A stretch of DNA of 64,000 bases from Straminergon stramineum (Eukaryota > Streptophyta > Bryopsida > Hypnales > Calliergonaceae), in contig OY987268.1 of NCBI GenBank assembly GCA_963920665.1, positions 16,432,501 through 16,496,500 of the forward strand. The letters run 5' to 3'. The notes under the pieces were generated by a model that saw nothing but the letters and a program-made list of their open reading frames with translations, did not search any database and was not told the DNA's origin. This document shows, one piece after another, positions 34,621-47,900 of the stretch. Numbering within the stretch: position 1 is the stretch's first letter; each line of letters starts with the position of its first letter. A program made the translations under genes and the position numbers.

Positions 34621-37046
34621 TCATAAACCCCTTGGACGACCCCTTGGCCTTGCACTCGGAGAACGAAGAAGGTTGCGAAAAGTGTCTGAAGGCTGAGCAC
34701 CACTAGACGTGTGGAACGGAGACTGGTGATTAGAGGTGTTGAACATGGTCGGCGATCCACCAGTCACGGGTCGGGGAGCGAGAGATTGCCTTCGAGGGCG
34801 TAAAATGGGGCCTTCTTGGCGAGTAGGCCAAAAGTCAGCAGTGCCTGCTTGGGAATTGGTAGGCATCCCTGCAACCCAATTCCTTGATATTAGGTTCATG
34901 CATGCACTCTGCCATTTCCGTTTTCGAAGTCTTGTGCTCGTGCATCAAATCTATCATTCTTGGTGTTCCTCATTCCATTCACGAGTACAAAAATACTGGC
35001 AGCAGAAGAGGGACATTACCAGACACTGAGGCTGAAGGTATAGGTAGATGTCTGATATCTTCAAATCCGTTAAACGCTGGAGCAAAAGCGTAGGGGTTAG
35101 GCCGCTGTATCACGGCTTGACTGCTAGGCGTGGAGGATGCAAACGAACGCTTCAAAACCTCGTTCTCCTTTCTTAGAGCATCATACATCTCTTCCAACTT
35201 TCTCTTCTGCCTGTCACAATGAAACACAAGCCCACCAGAATATATTAAGAAAAAATCAGTAAAAGCATCCTAAGGTCGTACCATCTGAGTATACAGAGTC
35301 TATTTCAAACTAGTAGCAGTTTGCGACACAGAAAGATAGTTCAGGTGTGGTTTGAGGAATTCTGGATCCCCGCGCTCAAACCTGACTACCATTACATGCA
35401 TGTACTAACATCTAGGTATGGATCCCAGCCTACTACCGAACTGCGCTTCCTGCAAGAGCGCATTGGGGAAGTTCGTTGAGCAACGGGACAGTGAGTTCCA
35501 AAAGCATTTATCAGTGAGTAATCTAGTCAGTCAGTGTTGGTTCAATTCCTTTTGTTAACTGTCAAACTAGGGTGCAGCACTAGGTTTTCAGACTACTGTC
35601 ATGATTTAAGATCTCAGACATTGTGTCCTGCTGTGCTGACCACGAGAGTTGCCAACTTGCCGCTGCCACGACCTGAACATCAAATATCCTTTATACATGA
35701 ACAGCTTGGAAACGGAAGAACTGTCGCAGATCACTGAAAGGCTAGAGTCTGAAACCTCGACTTCTCCGTGTATTTCTCCTGTACTTCCTTTTTGTCTTTC
35801 TGCATCGTTTCCTTCTCATGCTCCATGTCCTTGATTCTTTTCATGGCTTTCTGGTACCCCGCATGCACTTGCTGAAGCTTGGAATTGTAGGCCTCCTCTA
35901 CTTGGTTCATTTTTTGAGAGTACTCATCCTGCATTTGCTCACACTTTTGGCGAAACTGCAAAGCTTTGTTGACAGAAAGCTGAATTTCCACATCTTTCTG
36001 TCCAATCCAGAAGACGACTCCCTTAAACGCGCTTTTCATTACTACTATTTGTCAAAGGGTTTCAACTGTCTCTTCGTTCTAATCCCGTACAACCACAGTA
36101 CCTGCCTATCTCAGTGATACACATGAAATCCAGAGTAACATTATTGGAAGAATGAGGATACTGCTTTGAGGTGCCACGCCAGCCATCACCATCTGAGCAC
36201 AACCAAACAACTCGTACACAAGCTCTTCTTAGAATAAACCATCGAAGCACGAACACCGAAGCTTTGCGTGATAACAAACATGTACGAGGCTAAAACCGGG
36301 CTAATTCGTATTCTAGCAAGGAGCTTAAGCATCATGCGTACTGACTGCAAAACTCCTTCTGTCACTCTAACTTCGGTAAAACGCAATACAAAATCCGTCG
36401 TAGGCAGTTCTTTAGCCGGTCCAATGGCAGTGATTCACAAACGCGCGCAGGCGTTTATACTCCCAGATAAAACCACAAATACTGACTACCCGCTAATCAA
36501 GAAACATTTCCTTACCTAATTACATGCTGCAGAGAATTCAAATGATTTAGAACTACATGAGCGCCATTGAAGAATACAGAGCGTAGATATTTACATTGAT
36601 CCATTCGTCGGTTGGAGCCATGTCCACAGCCTTAGTCTTGCTGCGTTCACAATGAACATTAAAGAAAGAATTGAGTGCTACACTGGGACTAAACTCAGGG
36701 TGTTGATAACGAGGAAATTCTTGATCTCATTAGTGACATCAATCGCGTTCAAGATATTGAAAGCTCAGCAAGCCACAAGAAATGACTGCACTACTGCAGC
36801 AGAAAACCTCACCTCTCCGAAAGCATCTGCTCGCACAGAGGGCAGGCGGCGTCGGCGGAGCTCAAGATTTTCTGAGCATCTTCGGTACCTGCGACTAGGA
36901 TCAAGGACTTCAACAAGGACGGAAAGAAAATGGAAAATTTACTTTCCCTTGCAAAAATCGTAAGTGACAAGGATACAGAATATATGCCCGCATGTTGTCG
37001 CGACTGCCTTGCCCTCCAAATCCTTCCAACAAGCGTTACACTTCAT
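34621..37046 (-). CDS. HEI10: HEI10, RING-type E3 ligase for meiotic crossover designation
   Basis: Predicted seven exons, read on the minus strand: 37046-36977, 36888-36813, 36640-36595, 36192-36162, 36041-35756, 35210-35020, 34868-34621. They sum to 948 nt, with all phases agreeing, for 315 residues (Arabidopsis HEI10 is about 300). The start MKCNACWKDLEG and the spacing C3-x2-C6-x12-C19-x-H21-x2-C24, then C39-x2-C42, form the short RING. A coiled coil follows (about residues 85-185, EKMNQVEEAYNSK.., RQKRKLEEMYDALR). A basic, proline-rich tail carries TFRNLLRSPSARP. HEI10 is a ZMM-group factor that loads on the synaptonemal complex and concentrates at class I crossover sites. Exon 4 is only 31 nt. 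The gene lies head to head with RPN2, about 2.8 kb away. Start and splice sites are predicted by eye. Confidence 0.93.
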
Positions 37047-39600
37047 AATGTCGTCAGCTCACATTCCCACCCTAACTATTCCTACTCGCGCTCCGCATTA
37101 GAAAAAGATTATCCCAAAGAAAACCTCGAACCTCGTCCGAAATAGACAAGCAAAACCTGCACAAAACTCTTAAAATAACGAGACGCCACGATAAACACAA
37201 TGGCAATGCCGATGTCTAAGTCGATACGAAGTCCTCATACAGGCCATCACAAACAGAAGTGATACTTAGTGTGAGCATCGAAGGACAGCTGCCTCAGATA
37301 TTTCAAGAATATGTAAACCATAGTTAAATAGAATGCTTTTCGAAAAGTAATTACGGAGTATTTGATATCAGTGACGTTTGTTATTTCTTTTTGAATTAGT
37401 AATGGATTCTTCAGTCAGTAATGAGGATAGACTTGAAAAATTAATTACAAGTCAGAAGAAAACATGAATCTTTTATATAATTACAATATTGGTACTCAAG
37501 GTAATTCAATTAGTGCCGTGGAGTAATATCACTAACTTGTACTAATCCGGGAATTCTTCCAATTTGTTACGTGTACTAAAATGAGGAAAATGTGGGAGTT
37601 AAGCTCACAATTCACACAAAATCAATATGAGTGCTTGACACTACTTGAATCATGTCACATCTTAAGAAGTGTAATTTTCATCCAACTTTCATCGACATTC
37701 ATCTAATTGTTCATGAAAATTAAACCTTGTTTGTTCAACATTCATCCAAATTAGTTTGAGGGAATTGTGTACTATTTGAATTCAAAATTTGACACAATTG
37801 TTTGTTAGCCTACTTAGAATACAATTTCCATTAAAATTAGAGAATTCAATGATAATGAGAAGTGATGAGGCCCACTTTTTTTTCAAAATTGGAGCACAAA
37901 CCAATAGGAACCAACAGAAAAGTAGTATAAGAATAGCATCTAGAAGTGATGGATTGCATATCAAAATATAAAGAACATAAAAAAATACTTTTGAAAAACT
38001 CAACTAAGTGTTTATAAAAAGAATTGTTTTAGAAACAATTCTTTATGAAATTTTAATTCTTATCCACTATTAAGGTCTAGAGACCATTAGATGAAATTTG
38101 AGGGCATGAAGAAGCTACAAGTTATTTTGAGTTCCCAAACTATAGGAACTTGCCACATTAGCAATATGACATGGCAACAATCACTACCATGTCAAAAAAC
38201 AATATTTTAAAAAATTAAATTATTTTTTAAATATTTTTTTAATTTGGTATTCAATTTATTAATACTTTTAAGAAATTTTGGGGATTTTTTTTCCAAAAAT
38301 TCAGAAATTCAGCCCATTATGGGCTAGTTTCCAATTTCTAGCAACATAAGGTATTATGCAGGGAACAATCCTAAAATGGGCTCTTGAAGCCCTCAAATGT
38401 CTTCTAATGCCTACATTTAATAATATAGAATCCTCATAGGTCACTCTAAAAATTTGCTAAACTAGTTCCAACCTACATTACAAAGGTTAAAGTTTTGATG
38501 CCATCACTAAAATTTTATAGCAATTTGAACTTCAAGTGTATAGCCATTAGGTGATAAGATAAAAAAAAATTTGCACCTTGATATTCTACACTATACTATA
38601 AACGTGAGGATAAATTTTCAAATTTTTTGAACATCAATTGCATTTGATATTTATGGTTTCACTCTTCATTCAAAAATTCATTTTCATTTTAAACCTTTTA
38701 CAGAAATATTCAATATTTTTATAACTTATACCAAACATGTAATGACATTTTTGGAAAATAAATTCAAAAAAATACATTCATAGGTATTTGCAAATGAAGT
38801 TTGAAAAAGTGATAATGAGCTCTTCCTTTGAGGATTATAACTCTACAATCGTTGGTTGATATGGAAGTTTTGGCAATTAGAAAATTGTTATAGGAGATTT
38901 AAGAGGTGTATGTTGACCAATAGTTAGCCAACTAGTCCCCATATTTATCAACACAAGAATCTCAAATATTTGAACAAAAACCTCACATATCCAATTGCAA
39001 TTGGTTGTCTTAAAAACCTAGCTTTCAACCCTCATATTTTAGTTATTTTTATTCCAAAATTTTAGGACCTTGGTTTTGAAAATTAATTGAAACCTAAAGG
39101 TCCTCATTAGTTTCTTCAAAATCCTTTGGACTTCCTCAATTGAAAAGACCCCAAGTGATTCAATCATATTCCTATAACTTCAAAATTCCATTATTTTCAT
39201 CTTGGCTTCATTCTATCATTTTGTCCTAACTTCATTCCCCCATATTTGTTTGGGACTGATTCATTTCATTTTTAGTCATGGTCCCTCAAAGGCCTTCCAT
39301 GGAAGCAAAGCAAACTCTATAGTATATGTCAATGTGGAAAATTCCAAAGGTCATTTAAAAATCAGCTAAAGCATTTCTAAACTAAAGGTTCCAATTCAAA
39401 TAAAATCAATGTTTTGAAAAGTACCTGTAATTATTTGTCTTAACATAATTATTTAAAAAAATATGGCTGAAATGTTGCTACTCACAACCACAAAAATGTC
39501 TCAAGCGTGAAATGTGCAGGGTTATTGGCATGTCTACATAGTTATTTATATTGCACTACCTTGCAGTACCAAACACGAAGGCCATCGAAGTCAAGACAAG
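37047..39600. other. Shared upstream region of HEI10 and RPN2, with a dispersed repeat
   Basis: AT-rich in the middle, GC-richer next to each gene. A repeat of about 125 bp at 37560-37690 is also found at 53998-54122. The promoters of both genes must lie here, but I see no clear TATA box to assign. Confidence 0.4.
37560..37690 (+). repeat. Dispersed repeat, copy 1 (copy 2 at 53998-54122)
   Basis: Shared words in order: TACTAAAAT.AGGAAAATGT, AGTTAAGCTCACAAT, GTGTAATTTTCATCC. Same orientation, diverged. Confidence 0.6.
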
Positions 39601-39743
39601 GCAGGTTGCGGTGCTGCAATAAGTTAGGGTTCCTCACCTCCGAGCGTCTTCAACACTCCATAGCCTTCTTCCTCCCCCACGATGCTTGTATACTCTCCTC
39701 CCCAGTCTCGATTCCGATCTTCCGTTGCCGTTCTCTTCCGTGC

Positions 39744-39752
39744 TTAGGGTTT
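39744..39752 (+). promoter_or_regulatory. Telo-box in the RPN2 leader
   Basis: TTAGGGTTT (reverse of AAACCCTAA) lies about 60 bp before the RPN2 start. Telo-boxes are common near the start sites of plant housekeeping genes. Function here is inferred from motif and position. Confidence 0.45.
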
Positions 39753-39814
39753 GTGCATGCATCAGCGTTCGGCGGTGGACAGTTTTGGTAGAGAGATTGG
39801 AGGGGGAGGGCACC

Positions 39815-42800
39815 ATGACGGTGGTGACGACGGCGAGCGGCCTGCTGGCCATGCTGTCGGAGGACCACCCGACGCTGAAATTGCACGCGCTCAAGAATTT
39901 GAACGTCCTGGTGGAGAATTTCTGGCCCGAGATTTCCACCAACATCTCGGCGATCGAGTCGTTATACGAGGACGAGACGTTTCACGAGCGTCACTTGGCG
40001 GCTTTGGTGGCTTCCAAGGTGTTTTACTATCTGGGAGAGCTCAATGACTCCCTCACGTATGCGCTCGGCGCCGGGCCCTTGTTCGACGTCTCCGAAGACA
40101 CGGAGTATGTGCAGACGCTGGTAGCGAAGTGCGTGGATGAGTACATCCTTTTGAGTGTGAAGGCAGCCGAAGAGTCTGGGAAAGGCGCGTTGGATCCCCG
40201 TCTGGTAGCCATCGTGGAGCGCATGCTGGACAAATGTATGCAGGACGGTAAGTTTCAGCAAGCGGTCGGGATTGCGCTGGAGTGCCGACGGCTCGATAAG
40301 CTGGAGGAGGCGATCAATCGGAGCGAGAATGGTCCGGCGATGCTTTCGTATTGCCTTCGCTTGTCGCAGACATTTGTGAATAGGCGTGAGTTTCGGCATG
40401 AGGTTTTGCGTCTGTTGGTTCGAAGCTATCAGGCGCTCCCGCAGCCGGACTACTTGAGCATCTGCCAGTGTCTTATGTTTTTGGATGAGCCTGCGGGCGT
40501 GGCTGCGATTTTGGACAAGCTTTTGGCGGGGGATAAGAACGATGCTTTGTTGGCTTACCAGGTGGCCTTTGATTTGTTTGAGAATGAATATCAGAAGTTT
40601 CTGTTGAGTGTGAGGGATCTTTTGCCTGAGCCGGCTGTGAGTGTCTCGACTGGGTTGAGTCGCAACGAGATTGGCATTAGTGCTATGACTGGGGGCGGGC
40701 CTACGGCCATGGACGCTGATCTGACGGAGCCTCTGTTAGCAAGGCATGACGCCGAGGAAGCTGCGTCTGCGGAAGAGAGGACGCCGTATGTGGAGAGGTT
40801 AGTGAAGTTGAAGGGCATTCTGTCGGGGGAGACTCCCATTAGCTTGACTTTGCAGTTTCTTTACAGTCACAATCGGTCTGACCTTTTGATCTTGAAGACT
40901 ATCAAGCAGTCGGTGGAGCTGCGTAACAGTGTTTGTCATAGCGCGACCATTTACTCGAATGCTCTGATGCATGCGGGTACCACTGTGGATACTTTTTTGC
41001 GTGAGAATTTGGATTGGCTGAAGAGGGCCACGAACTGGGCGAAATTTAGTGCGACGGCGGGCCTGGGTGTGATTCATCGGGGTCACCATCAACAAGGCAG
41101 GTCTTTGATGGCTCCTTACTTGCCCCAGAACGGCGGCACTGGTGGTGGGAGTCCGTATTCGGAGGGCGGAGCGCTGTATGCTTTAGGTTTGATTCATGCT
41201 AACCATGGGGAGGGTATCAAGCAGTTTCTCTTGGAGAGTTTGCGGAACACTAGCAACGAGGTGATTCAGCATGGTGCTTGTTTAGGGTTGGGCTTGGCTG
41301 CTCTGGGTACAGCCGATGAGGAGATTTACGAGGACGTGAAGAACGTTCTGTACACTGATAGTGCCGTGGCTGGTGAGGCTGCTGGTATAGCCATGGGTTT
41401 ACTGATGGTTGGTACGGCCAGTGAAAAGGCCGCGGAGATGTTGGCGTATGCTCATGATACGCAGCACGAGAAGATCATTCGCGGTTTGGCCCTGGGCATT
41501 GCACTGGTTGTGTATGGTCGCGAGGAGGAAGCGGACACTTTGATTGAGCAAATGACTCGGGATCAGGATCCTATATTGCGTTATGGAGGTATGTACGCTC
41601 TGGCGATGGCATATCGCGGCACTGCGAACAACAGTGCCATCCGTCGGTTGCTTCATTTTGCAGTGTCGGATGTGAGTGACGACGTGAGGAGGACCGCGGT
41701 GTTGGCCTTAGGTTTTGTTCTGTGCTCTGAGCCCGAGCAGACTCCCCGAATCGTTTCGTTGCTCTCGGAGTCTTACAATGCCCATGTGAGGTATGGGGCC
41801 GCAATGGCTGTAGGTATCTCGTGCGCTGGTTCCGGATCCAGTGAAGCCATCTCTTTACTGGAGCCTCTTACAGCCGATGCAGTTGATTTCGTTCGTCAGG
41901 GAGCGCTTATCGCTATGGCAATGGTGCTTCTCCAGACGACCGAGACGCGTGAGCCTCGTGTTGCGAGTTTCAGGAGACAGCTTGAGAAAATCATCAATGA
42001 CAAACACGAGGAGACCATGAGTAAGATGGGAGCCATTCTTGCTCAAGGCATTTTAGACGCCGGAGGTCGTAATGTGGCGATCATGCTTCAATCTCGGACT
42101 GGTCATGACCGTGTGACAGCTGTTGTGGGAATGGCCGTGTTCAGCCAGTTTTGGTACTGGTACCCTTTGATTTACTTCATCAGTTTGTCTTTTGCCCCTA
42201 CGGCTTTCATAGGTCTGAATGAAGAGCTCCGTATGCCGAAGTTCGATTTTGTGTCTGAGACGAAGCCTTCCATGTTTGGATACCCTCCGTCTGTGGCTCC
42301 TCCAACCACTACTTCTGCTGTGAAGCTGCCCACTGCCGTCCTATCGACCTCTAATCGTGCTAAAGTGAGAGGTGCCAAGAAGGAAGCCGAAGTGAAAGCA
42401 GTGAAGGGTTCAGTTCCCGAGGGTGTTGCTTCTGCCTCTTCCTCTATCGCTGAAGTCTCGAGTGCCAGTGCGGAAGGGCCGTCGGATGGTGACAAGGAGT
42501 CGACCTCTGCAGTGAAGGATGAGAATGCCATGGACGTGGAGGGTGGAGTGGAGAAGAAGTCAGCGGTCGCCGAGCCCTCCTTCGAATTGCTGAGTAACCC
42601 TGCACGTGTGGTTCCTGCCCAAGAGAAATTTATCAAGTTCAGGGAGGACTCTCGATATGCCCCACTGAAGTTGAAGCGAGCTCCTTCTGGGTTTGTGATG
42701 TTGAGAGATATGACACCCTCTGAACCAGTGGAGCTGGTATCCACCGACACGCCCGTATCTGGAGTTGCTGCTACAGGAGCAGCGCCAGCTAACCCCACGA

Positions 42801-42859
42801 CTGCTGCGATGGAGGACAATGAGCCCCCTCCACCCGAGGCTTTTGAGTACGTCCCTTGA
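39815..42859 (+). CDS. RPN2: 26S proteasome regulatory subunit RPN2 (PSMD1 family), single exon
   Basis: An uninterrupted frame gives 1014 residues from the ATG at 39815 (context CACCATGACG), close to the family's usual length of about 1000. The frame stays open 43 codons upstream (to 39686), but family proteins begin near the [13 protein letters not shown] segment, so the downstream ATG is preferred. Seen: the N-terminal helical rod ([35 protein letters not shown]), the proteasome/cyclosome repeats (such as [32 protein letters not shown] and [15 protein letters not shown]), a low-complexity Ala/Ser/Glu insert, the conserved [18 protein letters not shown] block, and the tail [15 protein letters not shown], which corresponds to the Rpn13-binding tail known in other species. 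RPN2 is a base scaffold of the 19S particle. The coding part is markedly GC-richer than the surroundings. No intron is present. Confidence 0.98.
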   Translation: MTVVTTASGLLAMLSEDHPTLKLHALKNLNVLVENFWPEISTNISAIESLYEDETFHERHLAALVASKVFYYLGELNDSLTYALGAGPLFDVSEDTEYVQTLVAKCVDEYILLSVKAAEESGKGALDPRLVAIVERMLDKCMQDGKFQQAVGIALECRRLDKLEEAINRSENGPAMLSYCLRLSQTFVNRREFRHEVLRLLVRSYQALPQPDYLSICQCLMFLDEPAGVAAILDKLLAGDKNDALLAYQVAFDLFENEYQKFLLSVRDLLPEPAVSVSTGLSRNEIGISAMTGGGPTAMDADLTEPLLARHDAEEAASAEERTPYVERLVKLKGILSGETPISLTLQFLYSHNRSDLLILKTIKQSVELRNSVCHSATIYSNALMHAGTTVDTFLRENLDWLKRATNWAKFSATAGLGVIHRGHHQQGRSLMAPYLPQNGGTGGGSPYSEGGALYALGLIHANHGEGIKQFLLESLRNTSNEVIQHGACLGLGLAALGTADEEIYEDVKNVLYTDSAVAGEAAGIAMGLLMVGTASEKAAEMLAYAHDTQHEKIIRGLALGIALVVYGREEEADTLIEQMTRDQDPILRYGGMYALAMAYRGTANNSAIRRLLHFAVSDVSDDVRRTAVLALGFVLCSEPEQTPRIVSLLSESYNAHVRYGAAMAVGISCAGSGSSEAISLLEPLTADAVDFVRQGALIAMAMVLLQTTETREPRVASFRRQLEKIINDKHEETMSKMGAILAQGILDAGGRNVAIMLQSRTGHDRVTAVVGMAVFSQFWYWYPLIYFISLSFAPTAFIGLNEELRMPKFDFVSETKPSMFGYPPSVAPPTTTSAVKLPTAVLSTSNRAKVRGAKKEAEVKAVKGSVPEGVASASSSIAEVSSASAEGPSDGDKESTSAVKDENAMDVEGGVEKKSAVAEPSFELLSNPARVVPAQEKFIKFREDSRYAPLKLKRAPSGFVMLRDMTPSEPVELVSTDTPVSGVAATGAAPANPTTAAMEDNEPPPPEAFEYVP

Positions 42860-43775
42860 GAGGCCCAGTGGATTTTAGATTTTAGTTACTGTATGTGTGT
42901 TTTTAATACATGCGTACAGTGAATGTTAGTCTCCAATGTTAATAGTCCCATCATAAATTTTGTTACTGCCCATTCAACGATACAGATTCTTTTTGTGATT
43001 TCTGTTTGTTTATTATTCTTGGAATCCTCAGATGATACGTCCCAGAGTTTCCATTTTTGGTGTTTGGAATTTGTGACTGGAGATTTTTTGACGAGTGCGA
43101 AGTTCTTTGTGGAAACAGTGTCCATGCTTGCATTGTGCTGAAATAGTTACTATGAGGTTTTGGTATTGTGTATTCGGGCATAGAGAAGTTAACTCATAAA
43201 GTAGTATAGACAGTGGGTAGCAGAAATAGTTGTATAAGGCAGGCTGATTTACAGAATACCTACCAATCCTACAAAAATATCATAATATTGCAAGTGAAAG
43301 ACCATTAGAGCATATAGTTGCAATAAAGATATAGTGCAATCTTTGAAGTTGAAATATGAACTAGAAAAATGCAGCTTAAGTCAAATATGCACCGTAGGTG
43401 TAGGATTTTTTTAACAAGTTGTTTTTTATCATTGTATGTTAATTTCAGAAGATTGAAGAATAAGCTACAGAATAACTTCACAACTGAAACATGCAACTTG
43501 TAAGCAATGATGATGACTAGTACCCCTATGTAACCACCTTTTGCTTTGTAATCAGCAACAACTCTTGTAGGCATACTACATAACAACTTTCTATCAACAT
43601 CAACCTCAATAATATACCAAATTTCTTGTATCTTTTTTCAGAAATCACTTTGTTCCTCTGAAACTGCCTTCTCATGTGCTAATCTACTTCATGCCAGAAA
43701 TGTTCTATAGGATGAGGTCAGATGATTGCAGTGGATGTGAAATAACTGGAAATTTTTTTGGCAAACAATCTACAA
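42860..43775. other. RPN2 3' flank
   Basis: Contains the 3' UTR; an AATACA-type signal near 42905 is possible. The minus-strand open frames are unremarkable. Confidence 0.35.
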
Positions 43776-43779
43776 TTAA

Positions 43780-44582
43780 CCCTTGACCCCTAACTGCCCA
43801 GTCGACCATAAAATTTCAGGCCCATTTCTGTGTGGGCAATTAAATTCTTGTGATCAATTTAAAAATATTTTGGACAATTTTGAGGGTTAACTATGGAAAA
43901 TTTTCATTTTTCATTGAAAAAAGTACATATTCAATTGAGAGGTCTTCAAAGGCATGTGTGTACTAAAAGTGTAGTGTAAAGCTTGTTAATTTTACTTCAT
44001 TTCCCAGCTTTATGCAAAGCTTGGCAATTTCATTTGATTAGAGATCTAAGAAATTCTACTTATCCATTTGCTTTGAGAATGGTCCCAATGAAAAGTTTAA
44101 AGTCTTTTCATGATTTTCACCATTGAAAATTTCAACATGCAAGTGTTTATTTGAAGCTATTTGCAATTTCTACTTATAAACAGAAATTACATTTCAACAA
44201 TTGCAAGGTGGATTGTGTAATGAGTTTGATGTCTTTTCATGTGAAATTAAGTTTTTTGGAAGTGCATTTTAGTGTGCTAACACTCTTTGAAGTTGGTCAT
44301 GTTACCTCCAATCCCAAAAAACATATATATGCAAATTTTTGAAACATTGTGGACAAAGACAACGTACTAAAAATAGAAAATATATATTTCCCTTGGTATA
44401 ATCTCACAACTCCTAGGAAATTTTACACTCAAAATTAGTGTGCATACTAATAAACAAGCTCTATTAACATCTATACGGTTAGATATGGAAAAAAACACAA
44501 TTTGCTTCATTGAGGATAACTACAAGCCAATGCTTTTTTTTCATAGTCAAAACACACTTGAAAAGGCTTGGGCATTTAGGGG
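43780..44582. mobile_element. TTAA-flanked non-autonomous element E4, 803 bp
   Basis: TTAA at 43776-43779 and 44583-44586. The ends are CCCTTGACCCCTAACTGCCC and, reverse-complemented, CCCCTAAATGCCCAAGCC. No transposase frame. It abuts the next element directly, the right TTAA being shared. Confidence 0.7.
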
Positions 44583-44586
44583 TTAA

Positions 44587-44773
44587 ACGTTGACATGGAC
44601 GTTTTGTGTCCGATGGATGACAAAGAATCTCTCTAAATAGGACAGAACTATGACTATTCATCCTTGGAATTTTGTGAGAAAAGCATAGGTCTTCCACAAT
44701 AGTATGACTTCTAGTGATGTCACACGGTTCCAAAAGAGAGTATTTCCATGGTCACTATTCCATCCTTCAAGGG
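44587..44773 (+). mobile_element. Short TTAA element of the 'GTTTTGTGTCC' subfamily
   Basis: Follows TTAA at 44583-44586 but has lost its first bases (ACGTTGACATGGACG replaces CCC..AAACATTGACATGG). It carries the subfamily core TTTTGTGTCCGATGGATGAC and the right end CCATCCTTCAAGGG before TTAC, a mutated TTAA. Same family as the elements starting at 49077 and 55218. Confidence 0.65.
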
Positions 44774-44777
44774 TTAC

Positions 44778-44896
44778 CCTTTAAAAGGCGCAACTCCCAT
44801 GACCAAGGTATTCAACAAAATTGCTCCAATTATTGGACCAATAGGTGCAATAAAGTCATCCATCGGACACAAAACATCCATGTCAATGTTTAAGGG
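44778..44896 (-). mobile_element. Short inverted TTAA element, internally deleted
   Basis: Ends at TTAA 44897-44900 with GACATTGATT-like termini in reverse (CATCCATGTCAATGTTTAAGGG). It carries the core GTCATCCATCGGACACAAAA in reverse orientation to its left neighbour, with which it shares the TTAC site at 44774-44777. About 100 bp shorter than full copies. Confidence 0.55.
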
Positions 44897-44900
44897 TTAA

Positions 44901-47900
44901 ATGTACAATGTGCTTGGGATCATTGTTGGGGTTGGAAATAATGCTCTCTTCCTCTAAACCTTGCATGCATATAGTGTATAAGTTCTGTCTCCAAAATGTC
45001 TTGCTATACATATCTATTCATCTTTCCTTCAATCACAAGAAGCTTGCCAATTCCTTCCCAATTCATACAACCCTAAACCATTGTTATGCTTCCTCCCTTG
45101 TATTTAGTTGTACATTGCACATGTTGGTTTAAGAAATGTTCTACACTCTTTTTCCAAGAATATTGCCACCCATTTGAGCCCAAAGGTTAAATTTTGACTC
45201 ATTAGAGTAAAAACAAAACTCCAATCTATCTAAGTTATATGGTTGCACTTCTTCGCCCATTTAAAGTGACACACTCAATGCTTCTATATCAATCGTGGCT
45301 TTTTGGTTTTGACAAGTGTTTTCGGCTCTTGCCTATGAAGGTTTTTTCTAACAATATCATCATTCAATTGCATACCTTCAAACTATAATCATCTTCCTAT
45401 TATTGTAGTTGTATTAGTACATCAATCATTCAACCTATTTGTAATTTCATGGTCATCACGTTCATCAAAGAATTTTAGGTTTACTAACTAAAGCTCTATT
45501 CCTCAAACTCCCTCTTTCACCAAACCATTACACTATGTCATTGTAAGTGCTTTGAGGAATGCCCAAAGTTGTTGAAATTTCCCCATATGAGTTGCCTTGC
45601 TTGTGCATCTCAGGAGTTGTCCTTCAAATCTTGTAGGAGCCATAGCAAATCACTTGTAGTCTCTCCAAAACATTGAAATTTTATATACCACAAGAAAGCC
45701 TAAAACAACATTTGCATTAAGAAAATTGTGGTGTGCTCATGCAACTTTTGTGCATATTTAGTTGTTCACACCACTTCCAGATCTTTCAATCTATAGGTTC
45801 ACAAACAATCAAAAATTGAGTACAAAGACCTTTCCATTGGTATATTATACACCCCAAAATTCAAAAAAATTGCACTAGTAAATCCAAAAATAAAAATCTA
45901 TAGTCGTTTTGGGACCACACTCAGTTTTTGAGTGCATATTTTTAACCAAGTTTTGTAATTGTGAAGTATCTAATTTTGAGGGAATTTTCCTTCATTTCAT
46001 GCCATGTGTTATTCTTACTAAATTTGGTCAAAAACATCATCGAACAACTATGTTATTCAATCACCATCTAAGGAATTTCAAAATTCATTACACAATCCGA
46101 ACACTTCTATTGACCATTGGGAATGGATCATTTTAGATGAGCAAGACAATGGAGATAGTCTTCATTAATCCCATGATAGCAAATTACACATTTTTCTAAT
46201 GTCTTGACATTCCATTACTAACTTCAATTGCCATCGTAATAATTGTTGTAGAACTTTGGTACAATAGAGTCGTCTAGGATCATTGTCATATTAACCATCA
46301 TAACTACCTTGAATTTCTAGTTGAATTACCCATGCCCAATGATCATTTTTTCTCTCTAGCAAGTGCATATTACTTGATTTTTTGGGGAAAAATAATAGAA
46401 TTGATAGAAAGTGGTATATACCGATATATGACATTAGTTCTAGGGCGTTTCCTTGCAAATAGGGGTTCAATTCATTTGCATGTGAAAATTATATATCATA
46501 GCTTGAATTCAATGCTTGATCAATGTAACTTAGTTTCACAATTTGTTTTTTTAGCTATCGCAAATTGGCAATTATTTGAAGTTTTCTTGAACCCAACATT
46601 ACTTCATGAGTTGCAAATTGGCAACTTCTTGTTTGTATGATCTTGAAATTTGGTGATTGTAAAAAGCACCTCTTTATTTTCTTGCAATTTAGAGTCTATT
46701 GCATTGGAAGTTGGACAAAGATCATGTACAAATCTAATGATCAATTTGTTATTACAGTTGCATTTGGAACAAGAAAGTTCAATAATGCACAAGCTCATGT
46801 TCTTAGCTCAATTATCATGTAGCTCCCATATTAAGCATTTAAAAACAATTCATCATCCCTTGATTGGAAAATCCCTCCATTGAATGATGGCTTTCATAGA
46901 GATTAATCCTCCTTTGCTTTGGTCTCTCAAGTGAAGGAGAAATATTCTTGGTTCCATGCATTTGAGTAGCACAAATTCTTGGTGAGGCAATGGAGGGATA
47001 ACTTTATAAGAAGGATAACCACTTATATGATTCAAATTTGGCTGGTGATTGATGCATCAAAGCCTCAATAATACTTGTTATTTGTTGGATATATTTGAAG
47101 GAAGATTGAGAACTCTCCATTTGAACCACAATTTTTTTCAAAATATGTCGGGTTTCACAAAACCTTCCTTAGATTGTTTCATTAATTATGTAATACAAAG
47201 TATTATTTAGATAGTTGGATACCACATTGTTCAACATTTTTGTAGCCTCATTAAATATCCTTTTGCCTAATTCCTCTAACATGTGATGGGTGAGTTGTGC
47301 AAATTCTAAGATCTCACTCCCATATATTATCATACAAAATTTGGGTTTGTGGGCTACTTTAAGAAGCCACAACATTGACCATTCAAAATAAGAAATAATT
47401 CATTTAACTTACAACTAAAGTGGTATCTTTTCATTTTTGAACCTACAATGAACAATCAAGTCATGTATTTTTGTTAGTCAAAACTTTGACTACTCTTTAT
47501 ATGGAAGTTTGATTCAAGTTATGCATTAATTTAATTGAAAATTGGACTAACCTTCAATTAAATGTATTCTACCATTCTCTTGAAGAAAAATACCAACTAC
47601 TCTAGTGAAGACAACTATTAAAATCTTTTTTAATTAATATTTGCTTGATAGAATTAGGCATTCACCCACTAAGTTTATTGTTCCTATCTGGATCTTTCTC
47701 TCCAACTTTGCTTTTGTTGCTTGTTTGCATTCAATCAATACCATAGGTGCCTCAGAATAATAATGCATTCAAATTTCATAGTCATTGAATGCAATGGGCT
47801 TCAACATGTTTTATAGTTCAATGGTAGTTGTGAGGGCTCCTAAAGAGGTAGTCTATATCATGTTTCCAATTGTTGTCTATGCTATAGTGATTGTCTCCAT

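Noticed and set aside
39686..39814. 43-codon N-terminal extension of RPN2
   Set aside because: RPN2 proteins start near ASGLL; the extension is Cys/Arg-rich with no counterpart, and the ATG at 39815 has the better context.
39962..42819. Long minus-strand frames (for example 215 codons at 42172-42819) across RPN2
   Set aside because: They lie inside the RPN2 coding exon in antisense and have no family motif; the GC-rich codon use of RPN2 leaves them open.
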